NCBI GenBank assembly: GCA_003525525.1
Contig: DQED01000279.1
Coordinates: forward strand, 1-12,018
Origin: Desulfovibrio sp.
GTDB taxonomy: Bacteria > Desulfobacterota > Desulfovibrionia > Desulfovibrionales > Desulfovibrionaceae
Direction of reading: 5' to 3'
DNA length: 12,018 bases
Position 1 is the stretch's first letter. Every line of letters begins with the position of its first letter. This document shows positions 1-7,800 of the stretch, one piece after another. The notes beneath the pieces were generated by a model. That model had not been told where the DNA came from and ran no database searches. It worked only from the letters and a program-made list of their open reading frames with translations. Made by a program: the position numbers and the translations under genes.

Positions 1-2
1 CC

Positions 3-305
3 ATTTGCCTGGCCTTTATCGGCAAGCTCGGGGCGCTGCTCCAGAGCATCCCCACGCCGGTCATGGGCGGCATCATGCTGCTGCTGTTCGGCGCGATCAT
101 GGTCGTCGGGCTCAACTCCCTGGTGCTTGCCGGCGCGGACCTCATGGAGCCGCGCAACATGGTCATCGTGGCGCTCATCATCGTGCTCGGCATGGGCCGG
201 ATGGCGTTTTCCCTGGGCGGCCTGCACCTGGAGGGCATCGGCCTCGCCGGCGTGGCCGGCGTGCTGCTCAACCTGCTGCTGCCGCTGCCGCGCAAAAAGG
301 AATAA
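3..305 (+). CDS. uraA: Uracil/xanthine permease (NCS2 family), C-terminal part only
   Basis: The reading frame is open from the left edge of the window and stops with TAA at 303-305, so only the last 100 residues are seen. The stretch IPTPVMGGIMLLLFG is the family hallmark (E. coli UraA has a very similar PLPVMGG segment), followed by hydrophobic membrane helices (MVIVALIIVLGMG, GIGLAGVAGVLLNLLLPL) and a short basic tail RKKE. Family members are inner-membrane proton symporters for uracil or xanthine and have 12-14 membrane segments. Substrate cannot be settled from this fragment; the uraA symbol rests on similarity to the uracil transporter C-terminus. It is separated from the polysaccharide cluster by more than 800 bases with a hairpin between them, so it is probably a different transcription unit. 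Confidence 0.85.
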   Translation: MCLAFIGKLGALLQSIPTPVMGGIMLLLFGAIMVVGLNSLVLAGADLMEPRNMVIVALIIVLGMGRMAFSLGGLHLEGIGLAGVAGVLLNLLLPLPRKKE

Positions 306-339
306 CCTGGCACGCAGGATGCACGGACATAGGGCAAGC

Positions 340-344
340 GGAGG
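340..344 (+). promoter_or_regulatory. Ribosome binding site of the 33-residue ORF
   Basis: GGAGG lies 8 bases before the ATG at 353. It is a near-perfect Shine-Dalgarno sequence with ideal spacing and is the main reason to accept the very short ORF as translated. Confidence 0.6.
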
Positions 345-352
345 TTATCCCT

Positions 353-454
353 ATGTTCGTTCAAAAGATTCTTATTGTTTTCATGGTGGTTGCATCCTGC
401 TACGCCCTCTCCCGCCTGGCCGACATGGTTATCAAAACCAAACGGGCAGACTAA
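353..454 (+). CDS. Small single-pass membrane protein, 33 residues, unknown function
   Basis: A 33-codon ORF starts at ATG 353 and ends with TAA at 452-454. It has a strong GGAGG 8 bases upstream. The product is one hydrophobic segment (KILIVFMVVASCYAL, about residues 5-19) followed by a mixed tail and a basic C-terminal end (IKTKRAD). This is the usual plan of a small bacterial membrane protein. It lies 47 bases after the permease stop, so it is likely to be co-transcribed with it, and a GC-rich hairpin follows 25 bases later. I do not recognise a family. It could be an accessory peptide of the transporter, or be unrelated to it. Its codons are less GC-biased than those of the neighbours, as often seen in tiny ORFs. 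Confidence 0.55.
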   Translation: MFVQKILIVFMVVASCYALSRLADMVIKTKRAD

Positions 455-479
455 CGGAATCATAAAGTTACCCTCCTCG

Positions 480-516
480 CCGCGCCCGACCGGACGGGAC
501 CCCCGGCCGGGCGCGG
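480..516 (+). terminator. GC-rich hairpin, possible terminator of the permease unit
   Basis: Two 14-base arms (480-493 and 503-516) pair with a single A-C mismatch around a 9-base loop. The arms are CCGCGCCCGACCGG and CCGGCCGGGCGCGG. The hairpin begins 25 bases after the stop of the small ORF. It is followed by CTTCTCCC and not by a true T-run, so it is at best a weak intrinsic terminator. In a GC-rich genome part of the pairing may be due to chance. Confidence 0.4.
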
Positions 517-812
517 GCTTCTCCCGCCCACCACGCAATCGCTTCATTCCCCGCCCTCCCTCGCTGCAACGCAATCTCCCGGCTACGGATTACGCTACCG
601 AGGCGCCCGCATGCATTTTCGCCTTTGGCGGCGGACGGGCGTTTTGGTGCGCCTGCCCGCCCTGATCGTCCCGGCTCTGTTCTGCAGCTTCGCCACCCCG
701 GCCGGGGCCTCCCGGGTTGCTGCCGTTGCTCCTTCATCAAGCGCCCCCCGCCTCTCTGCCCGACTTCTCTTTTTCCCTGCCTCCTCGCTTTTTTCGGAGA
801 ATCACTCTCCCT

Positions 813-828
813 GGCATCACCCTTGCTT
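813..828 (+). promoter_or_regulatory. Sigma-54 (RpoN) type -24/-12 promoter
   Basis: TGGCATCACCCTTGCT matches the sigma-54 consensus TGGCAC-N5-TTGCW at all but one of the conserved positions, with the invariant GG (814-815) and GC (826-827) at the correct distance. Transcription would start near 839 and give a leader of about 270 bases before the synthase gene at 1111. A small dyad GGAGA-N5-TCTCC (797-811) sits directly upstream. Such promoters need an enhancer-binding activator; I see no clear activator site. The match was found by eye, without a statistical test. Confidence 0.5.
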
Positions 829-1093
829 TCTCTCCCGTGCCCTCTTCCAAAACGTGTCGGCTCCAGGCCCCCAAGCGACAGGCCAGCCATGCGTGCATCA
901 GGAAGAGACAAACGATCTCCGAAAGATGATTCCGGGTTGGTGCAACAGGTCACGGCGATTCATGCGAAGAAGCGCCGCCCCTGCCTGCCCGACACGGCAA
1001 CGAGGGCGAATCAGTTTTTCATAATGTGAAACGAAACGACCAGCGTCCGAATGCGGGCGGCAACCCCACGGACCAGCCTCGGCCGCAACCTCC

Positions 1094-1099
1094 AGGGAG
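1094..1099 (+). promoter_or_regulatory. Ribosome binding site that decides the synthase start
   Basis: AGGGAG lies 11 bases before ATG 1111. The other in-frame ATG at 1051 has no purine-rich site before it and would add 20 residues with no recognisable function ahead of the PilZ domain, so 1111 is preferred. Confidence 0.45.
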
Positions 1100-1110
1100 C
1101 CTCGACGATC

Positions 1111-2808
1111 ATGGAAGTCTTCCCTCGGGAAAAACCCGACCGCCGCTTCCTGCCGGACATCCCATCCAAGGGAGCCACACGCCGCATCTACGACACCCGT
1201 TACTTTTCCGAGGGCAAGGCGGACGTTTATTCCGAAGACGGCAAGTACCGCTACTGCTCGGGCAACGTGGTCAACCTGTCCCAGGGCGGCATGTTGCTTT
1301 CGCCGGACAAAAAGCTGCGTGTGGGGCAAAAGGCCATGCTGCGTTTCTTCCTGAACGCCGGCACCCTGCCCGAAGGCTACGAATCCTACGTCAAGCTGCC
1401 CGCCACGGTCGTGCGCGTGGATTCCGCCACGGGCCACGCGGCCTTCCAGTTTACGCAGACCATCACCGAAAGCCTGCGCCGTCGGCGCTGGCGCTACTTC
1501 GAGGCCGCGGCCCTGCTCGGCATCATGCTGACGCTCGTCGGCGTGTGGTTCATCAAAAAGGAAAGCATCTTCTACTTCTGGTTCGACGTGCCGGTCTTCC
1601 TCTACGGCCTGTGCGCCCTGTTCTACCTGCTGTCGCGGTTCTTCTTCGCCGCGTTGTACCGGCCCTATCCGACGGACGTGAACTTCACCCCGAGCGTGAG
1701 CATCGTCGTTCCCTGCTTCAACGAGGAGAAATGGATCGAGCGTACCGTGCGCGGCTGTCTCAACCAGCAGTATCCCGAGGAATTCCTGGAAGTGATCGTG
1801 GTGGACGACGGCAGCACCGACGGTTCGGTGGCCGCGCTCAAGGCCGTGCGCGACAAGGTCTACGACGAGGTGGGCGAACGGCTCGTCATCCACGTCTTCC
1901 CCGAGAACCGGGGCAAGCGCCACGCCATGGCCGCCGGGGCGCGCCGGGCCAAGGGCGACGTCATCGTGTTCGTGGATTCCGACAGCTTCCTCCAGCCCGA
2001 TTCCGTCCTCCAGGTGGTGCAGCCGCTCAAGGACCAGCGCATAGGCGCGGCCACGGGCCGGTGCGAGGTGGAAAACAAGTGGACCAACATGCTCACGCGC
2101 ATGCAGGCCGTGCGCTACTTCGTGGGCTTTCGCATCTTCAAGGCGGCCGAGAGCATCTTCGACGCGGTGACCTGCCTGTCCGGCCCCCTGGCCTCCTACC
2201 GCCGCGACGTGCTCATGCGCTACCTCGACACCTGGGAGCACCAGACCTACCTCGGCCAGCCAGCCACCTTCGGCGACGACCGCAGCCTCACCAACTACGT
2301 CCTCGGCAGCCACTACGCCGTGTACCAACACACGGCAGTGACCCACACCATCGTCCCCTCGGCCTACGACAAATTCTTCAGCCAGCAGATGCGCTGGAAA
2401 CGGTCCTGGCTGCGGGAGAGCCTGCGGGCGTGCCTTTTCATGTGGAAAAAAGAACCCTTCATGGCCATTTCCTTCTATCTGGGCTTTTTGCTGCCGCTGC
2501 TGGCCCCGCTGGTGGTGCTGCGGGCCTTCGTCTTCATGCCGTTGGCCTATGGCATCTGGCCGGTCACGTACATCGCAGGCGTGTTTTTCATGAGCATGCT
2601 CATGTGCACATCCTACCTCTTCATCAAACGATCGAATCTCTGGTTCTACGGCGTGCCTTTCTGCTTTTTCTACCTGTCCATCCTGCTGTGGCAAATCGTC
2701 TGGGCCGTGTTGACATTCTGGAAGTCTTCATGGGGCACAAGACCATCGCATTTTGATTCCAAAACGCAGCGTGCAGGACAACCGTCCGGCAAAAACGCAG
2801 CAAATTGA
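1111..2808 (+). CDS. PilZ-GT2 fusion: c-di-GMP-responsive membrane polysaccharide synthase, hyaluronan synthase/NodC type
   Basis: The 565-residue protein has an N-terminal PilZ domain (about 18-118), two membrane segments (about 130-183), a cytoplasmic family 2 glycosyltransferase domain (about 193-435) and three to four C-terminal membrane segments (about 448-540). The PilZ switch is seen as an arginine cluster R24-R25...R30 and N55-x-S57-x-x-G60 (NLSQGG). The GT2 motifs are complete: VVPCFNEE near 199, DDGS 232-235, DSD 289-291, GDDR 388-391 and QQMRW 425-429. GDDR plus QQxRW, and NRGKRHAM after the DDGS, resemble hyaluronan synthase and NodC more than cellulose synthase. It should polymerise a UDP-sugar, probably UDP-GlcNAc or similar, and extrude the chain across the inner membrane when c-di-GMP binds. 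The arginine spacing (RxxxxR) has one residue more than the usual RxxxR. It is the first gene of the cluster; 22 bases separate it from the next start. The polymer identity is inference. Confidence 0.88.
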   Translation: MEVFPREKPDRRFLPDIPSKGATRRIYDTRYFSEGKADVYSEDGKYRYCSGNVVNLSQGGMLLSPDKKLRVGQKAMLRFFLNAGTLPEGYESYVKLPATVVRVDSATGHAAFQFTQTITESLRRRRWRYFEAAALLGIMLTLVGVWFIKKESIFYFWFDVPVFLYGLCALFYLLSRFFFAALYRPYPTDVNFTPSVSIVVPCFNEEKWIERTVRGCLNQQYPEEFLEVIVVDDGSTDGSVAALKAVRDKVYDEVGERLVIHVFPENRGKRHAMAAGARRAKGDVIVFVDSDSFLQPDSVLQVVQPLKDQRIGAATGRCEVENKWTNMLTRMQAVRYFVGFRIFKAAESIFDAVTCLSGPLASYRRDVLMRYLDTWEHQTYLGQPATFGDDRSLTNYVLGSHYAVYQHTAVTHTIVPSAYDKFFSQQMRWKRSWLRESLRACLFMWKKEPFMAISFYLGFLLPLLAPLVVLRAFVFMPLAYGIWPVTYIAGVFFMSMLMCTSYLFIKRSNLWFYGVPFCFFYLSILLWQIVWAVLTFWKSSWGTRPSHFDSKTQRAGQPSGKNAAN

Positions 2809-2830
2809 CCCCAGGTTCCAGGGCGACGCC

Positions 2831-4804
2831 ATGAGAAAACTTCTCCGCTACATCCTCCAATACGCCATCCTGGGCGCAGCGGCCTACCTGGTCCATCAGA
2901 CGGCTTTCACGCGCGGCACGCCGCCCGTCTTCGACCGGGCCAACTGGAGCCAGCGCGACGGCTTCGTGGCCCTTGGCGTGGGCGGCCTCACCATCAGGGA
3001 CGACGTGCCGGCGCTGATGACCAAGGCCCGGCTGCGCGAGCACCTGCAGGCCCTGGTCAAGGCCGGCTACCGCACCATCACCTCCGAAGACGTGCGCGCC
3101 TTCTACGACGAGGGCAAGCCCCTGCCGGAAAAGGCGCTGTACCTCATGTTCGAGGGCGGCCGCAAAGACTCCGTGCTCTTCAGCCAGCCCACCCTCCAGG
3201 AAACCGGCTACCACGCCTCGCTCTACCTCTACGGCGGCCACCTCAAGGGCTGGAACCGCTTCTTCATCCGTGAAAGCGAGGTCCGCAAGGTGGCGGAGAA
3301 CCCCTTCTGGGACGTCAATTCCATGGGCTACAATTGGGCGCTCATCAACGTCACCCCCCAGGGCGGCTATGCCCATTACCTGACCGCGCGCATCAACGGC
3401 CCGGACGGCAAGCCCGCAGAGACCCAGGAACAGTTCGGCGCCCGCGTGGCCGAGGATTTCCGCCTGGCGGCCGGCTCCATCAAGGACGCCACGGGCGTCG
3501 CCCCGGTGGGCTACCTGTTCATCCCGGCCAACACCCTGGGCGTGAGCATGCCGCAAGACCTCGCCCGCCCGGTGGAGGAAGACCTCGACAAGCACTTCCC
3601 CATCGCCTTCACCCGGGTCGGCGAGAGCTACAACAACCGCGAAAAAAATCCCAGGGCGCTCACCCGGATGCAGATCGGCCCGGACTGGACCCCCGAACGC
3701 CTGCTCCTCGAAATCGAATCGCGCATGCCCCGTTCGCGCTTCCTCGACTTCGCCGACTCCGTGCGCCAGGGCCTGTGGCAGGTCACCGCCGGCAGCGTCG
3801 CCGCCGACGGCGCGCGCCTGACCCTGAGCCCGGCCGGCGGCAAGGCCCCCTTCGCCCTGCTGCGCGGCTCGGAAGGATTCGAGAACTTCCTGTGCCAGGT
3901 CAAAGTCTACCCCACGGCCGAAGACACAAGCCTCGTGTACCTGCGCTACCGCAACGCGGGTTCCTTCGTGCGCATCCAGGTCAGTGAGGACCGGGTGCTC
4001 GTCCAGGAGAAAAACGGCACCTCGCTCAACACCGTCTTCCAGTACGCTCTGTCCCTGGACCACAAGGGCCCGGTGGCGCTCGAATGCTGCGTGAAGTCCA
4101 ACCGCCTGCTGCTGCGCGTCGACGGCACGGCGGCGAGCACCTACCCCATCCCCCTGACCGCGGACACCAGCCGGGGCAGCTTCGGCCTGGGCTCGCGCGG
4201 CGAGAAGACGCGCCAGCCGGCCCTTTTCGCGGATCTGCGCCTGACCGCCTTCCCGCCGCGCTGGGTCCAGACGGCGCACGTGGCCGACGTGAACCTCGAC
4301 GACTCCCTCATGCTCACGGCCATGATGCTGCCGGCCGACTCCCTGACCCGCGACCCGGTCGGCGACGCCGCCGCCATGGTGGCGCTGTCGTCCAAGGGCG
4401 TGAACGCCTTGCTCGACATGACCGGCGCGGACGCGGCCCGGGTCACGGAGACCGTGCGCTTCGTCAAGGACGCCCCGGCCTCCCTGGTCTTCGCCAAGCT
4501 GTTGCGCGGATTCGTGCTGTCCCTGGACGCCTTCCCCGAGCCGCGGGATCTGGCGGCGCTCCTGGACACGCTGCACGCCCAGGGGCTCTCCGCCGCCGTG
4601 CGCCTGACCGCCGCGTCGGCGGCCCGGCTGGCCGCGAGCAACGTCGCCTTGACGCCGGACTGGCTGCTCTTCGATGCGCCGCCGAGCGAAGAGGACGCCG
4701 AGGAAATGATCACGCTCAAGAACCGGTTCGACAGGGCCCGCATGCTGTACCGCGAACCCGGTCCCGACGCCGCCGCCGCAATCTTCTATCAGGGGAAGGG
4801 GTAG
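2831..4804 (+). CDS. Membrane-anchored pseudo-deacetylase (inactive CE4 fold) with LamG-like and TIM-like domains
   Basis: The 657-residue protein starts with a basic n-region and one hydrophobic helix (residues 2-21), probably an inner-membrane anchor facing the periplasm. Residues about 55-290 follow the polysaccharide deacetylase (CE4) plan (LREHLQALVKAGYRTITSEDV, then the catalytic strand), but the catalytic motifs are replaced: TFDDG is MFEGG (106-110), the SHTxxH motif is SMGYNW (164-169), and the YPYG motif is IPAN (231-234). It should therefore not bind the metal or deacetylate. About 315-475 looks like a beta-sandwich of the LamG/concanavalin type (FENFLCQVKVYP, VYLRYRNAG, LLLRVDG, GSFGLGSRG). 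About 478-657 looks like part of a TIM barrel (GFVLSLDAF, DWLLFDAP). It probably binds the nascent polymer. ATG 2831 is chosen because AGGG (2820-2823) lies 7 bases before it and the anchor begins there; an earlier in-frame ATG at 2753 lies inside the synthase gene. The stop is 7 bases before the next start. Confidence 0.75.
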   Translation: MRKLLRYILQYAILGAAAYLVHQTAFTRGTPPVFDRANWSQRDGFVALGVGGLTIRDDVPALMTKARLREHLQALVKAGYRTITSEDVRAFYDEGKPLPEKALYLMFEGGRKDSVLFSQPTLQETGYHASLYLYGGHLKGWNRFFIRESEVRKVAENPFWDVNSMGYNWALINVTPQGGYAHYLTARINGPDGKPAETQEQFGARVAEDFRLAAGSIKDATGVAPVGYLFIPANTLGVSMPQDLARPVEEDLDKHFPIAFTRVGESYNNREKNPRALTRMQIGPDWTPERLLLEIESRMPRSRFLDFADSVRQGLWQVTAGSVAADGARLTLSPAGGKAPFALLRGSEGFENFLCQVKVYPTAEDTSLVYLRYRNAGSFVRIQVSEDRVLVQEKNGTSLNTVFQYALSLDHKGPVALECCVKSNRLLLRVDGTAASTYPIPLTADTSRGSFGLGSRGEKTRQPALFADLRLTAFPPRWVQTAHVADVNLDDSLMLTAMMLPADSLTRDPVGDAAAMVALSSKGVNALLDMTGADAARVTETVRFVKDAPASLVFAKLLRGFVLSLDAFPEPRDLAALLDTLHAQGLSAAVRLTAASAARLAASNVALTPDWLLFDAPPSEEDAEEMITLKNRFDRARMLYREPGPDAAAAIFYQGKG

Positions 4805-4811
4805 ACGCGCC

Positions 4812-7800
4812 ATGATCCGGATACTTCTCATCCTCGTGGCGCTCGTCCTGGCCGCACCGTCCGTCTCCAGCGGCGCGGAAGCCTCGGTGGTCACGCTCCT
4901 GCGCCAGTCCCAGCAGGCCGCGACGCGGGGCCAGACCGCCCAGGCCATGGAGCTGGTCAACCAGGCCCTGGACCAGGATCCGGGCTACCCGCCCCTGTGG
5001 CGGCAAAAGGCCAGCCTCCAGATCACGGCCAACGATTACGACGGCGCCCTCGACACCCTGGCCGTGCTCCTCAAGGCCGAACCCGACGACATCGAGACCA
5101 ACGTCCTGGAACTCACGGCGCTGCTGCGCCTGGGCGACAAGGGCACGCCCCGGCTCGAGCAGTACGTCTCCGGCGTCAAGGAGAGCATGGTCGCCTCCCT
5201 GATCGAGAACATCCTGCCGCGCTCCCAGGCCAAGGCAGACCTGACGCGGCTGCTCGCCGTGTGGAAGCCCGCCTCGGCCGACGGCCAGACCGTGAAGCGC
5301 CTGGCCGCCGGTTACGCCAAGGACGACGACGCGGCCGTGCGCGAACTGGCCGACGCCCCGGCTCCGGCCTCGCAAAAAAACGTCATCGCCGCGCTCCAGT
5401 TCCAAGCGAGCAGGGAGGCCCTGGCCGGCAAACGCCTGGAACTGGCCCAGACCCTGCTCGACAAGGCCCTGGCCAACGGCTACGACCCGGTGGCCGTGAC
5501 CGGCGAACTCGGCTGGGTGCGCTACAACCAGGCCCAGCCCAACGCCGCCGCCGACCTGTGGGAATCCACCTGGCGCGACGCCCCGGACGTGGGCCTTTGG
5601 GCCGGCTGGATCGCCGACGCGCGCCTGACGGCCAAGGACTATCCCCGCGCCGCCGATTTTTTTGAAAAAACCCTGCAGTTCTCTCCCAAGAACGCCCTCT
5701 ATCAAGGCCAATACCTCTTTGCCCTGCGGGCATCCGGGCAAAACGACAAGGCGGACGCCTTCGAGGAAAAACTGCGCGCCGATTCCGATCAGGACGGCCT
5801 GCACTTCGGCCTGGCCATGACCGCTTGGAGACGGGGCGACGACGCCGGCGCGGCCGAGGAATTCAGCCAGATCAAGAATCGCCGCCCCTTCCGCGGCCGC
5901 ATCATCGAACTGGCCGACGCCATGGTCGGCAGCATCGGCGCCAAGGGCGATCCGACCAAGGTCATCGCCTCCATCGAAAACCTGATCGAGGGCCTCGACG
6001 TGCGCGGGAACATCCTGCGCGACATCGGCTGGCGGCTCTGGGCGGCCAAGCGCCCGGACATGGCCCTGTCCTTCTGGCAGCGGTCCCTCAAGGAAGGGCT
6101 GCCCGCCGACGATCCCCTGGTGGCCCGCGTGGCGCCGCTTCTGATCGAGACCGGCCGCACCGGCGAGGCCATGGCGCTGCTTAGGACCAACGCGCCCGAG
6201 GTCACGCCCCTGGGGCTGGCCTGGAGCCTGGCCGCGGCCAACCGCTGGGATCTCGTGGGCAAGGTGCTGCCCGCCGTCCCGGCCGGCCCCTACCCGGACC
6301 TGCTCGGGGCCATGGCCGCCCTGGAGGGCGGGCAGCCCCAGGTCGCCCTGGACAAGATGCGCGTGGTGTCCGCCCTGCCGGCCGGCGCTTTCGGTCAGGT
6401 GGCGGTGGTCGGCTTTTCCCCGGAAGGCCGGATTGCGCGCGGTTCGCTGTCCCCGGCCCTGGCCAACGAGATCTATCTGCATATCGCCCGTACCCTGGTC
6501 GAATACCAGATGGCGCAGGGCTTTTTCTTCCTGACGCCGCCGGCCTGGGCTTCGGCGGTCTCGCCCCGGGCCATGGCCCCGGTCTGGGCCGGAGCCGGCC
6601 GGACCCTGTGGACGTCCGGCCAGTACGACCAGGCTGCCGGATTCCTGGAACGGGCCCTGGCCGCCGATCCCGGCCAGACCCAGGCCATGCTCTATCTGGC
6701 CCTTTACGCCAAGCGCCAGGGCGACGACGCCAAGGCGCAAGGCCTGCTCGACCGGGCCCTGGCCAAGGCCGCGCCCTTCGACCGCAGCTACGCCCTGGGC
6801 GAATTCGCCCTGCTCGACGGCAATGCCGAGGCCGCCCTGGCCCATTTCCGGGAAGCCGTGTCCCTGGCCCCGAGCGACACCGCCCTGCGCCTTCGCGTGA
6901 TCGGGCTGCTCGCCGCCGACCGGCGCTACGACGAGGCCCGCCGGATGGCCGGCTGGTTCGACGCCATGGTCGCCAAGGGCGACCGTGCCGTCTTCAGCGC
7001 GGCGGCCGCCGCCAAGCTGGAGCTTGGCGACGCCAAGGGGGCCGAAGCCCTGTACCGAACCCTGCTCGCCACCCGGCCCGCTTCCCCGGACTACCTTTCG
7101 GGCCTGGGCTTCGCATTGAACCGCCAGAGCCGCTACGCCGAGACCGTGGCCGCCCTGTCCCACACCTACGCCGACACGGCCTCGCCCTTGCTCGGCGGCG
7201 TGCTGTGCGAGGCGCTGCTCTCCCTTGGCGAATACCAGGAAGCCCTGAACCAGGCCGAAATCGGGCTGGCCAAGCACCCCGAGAACAAGGAGCTGCTGCG
7301 TCAGGCCGCCGAGGCAACCGAGTTCGCCAAGGACCCGGCCCTGTGCGAGGCCTATGCCAAGCGCTACCTGGAACTCGACCCCGACTCGTCCATCGTGCAG
7401 AACATGTTCGCCCAGGCCCTGCTCGACCAGAAAAAATACGACGAGGCCCAGGCCCATTACACGGCGCTGCTTAAGAAAAACCCGGCCTACCTCCCGGCCG
7501 TGCGCGGCAACTTCAACATCTACCAGTACACCGGCAAGGCGGCCAAGGCCTACAAGGCGGCCCAGGAACTCATGAAGCTGGCCCCGGACAACGCCACGCT
7601 GCGTCTGCAGTACGCCGTGGCCGCCGCCGCGGACCAGGACTTCCGCCCCGCCTACCCGGCGCTGCACACCATCCGGGACTTCGGCCCGGGCAGCCCGGTG
7701 TTGTGCCTGTATTACGCCGACGTGCGCGACGCCGAAACGCCCGGCAAGGTGCGCCTGTCGCAGATGGCCGACCACCTGCGGGCCATCGCCGCCGCCGGCG

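Larger units (their letters stand above)
455..1110. other. Intergenic region between permease unit and polysaccharide cluster
   Basis: 656 bases without a convincing gene. It contains a GC hairpin (480-516), an interrupted inverted repeat (630-641 with 650-661, 10 of 12 positions paired), a markedly pyrimidine-rich stretch of roughly 100 bases from about 750 to 860, a GGAGA/TCTCC dyad (797-811) and a sigma-54-type promoter (813-828). From about 870 on it would be the leader of the cluster mRNA. Open frames here (for example 611-1024 and 625-1029) lose the codon bias of the genome after their first part and show no domain. I see no tRNA, CRISPR array or insertion sequence. Confidence 0.6.

Noticed and set aside
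468..953. 161-codon minus-strand frame in the intergenic region
   Set aside because: Basic, low-complexity composition, no motif, and it runs through the hairpin and promoter elements.
1020..1025. CATAAT as a sigma-70 -10 box before the synthase
   Set aside because: There is no acceptable -35 hexamer 16-18 bases upstream and no extended -10 TG.
1051..1110. Upstream ATG giving 20 more residues on the synthase
   Set aside because: No ribosome binding site before 1051, and the added residues are not part of the PilZ domain; AGGGAG supports 1111.
839..1110. c-di-GMP (GEMM) riboswitch in the leader of the cluster
   Set aside because: Considered because of the PilZ gene and long leader, but I could not find the conserved GEMM core or its paired stems. 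A covariance-model search would settle it.
898..2694. 598-codon minus-strand frame opposite the synthase
   Set aside because: Rich in H, E, G and R without any motif, while the plus strand carries all GT2 and PilZ motifs.
2624..4960. 778-codon open frame on the minus strand
   Set aside because: Antisense shadow of the pseudo-deacetylase gene and parts of its neighbours, low-complexity composition, no recognisable fold.
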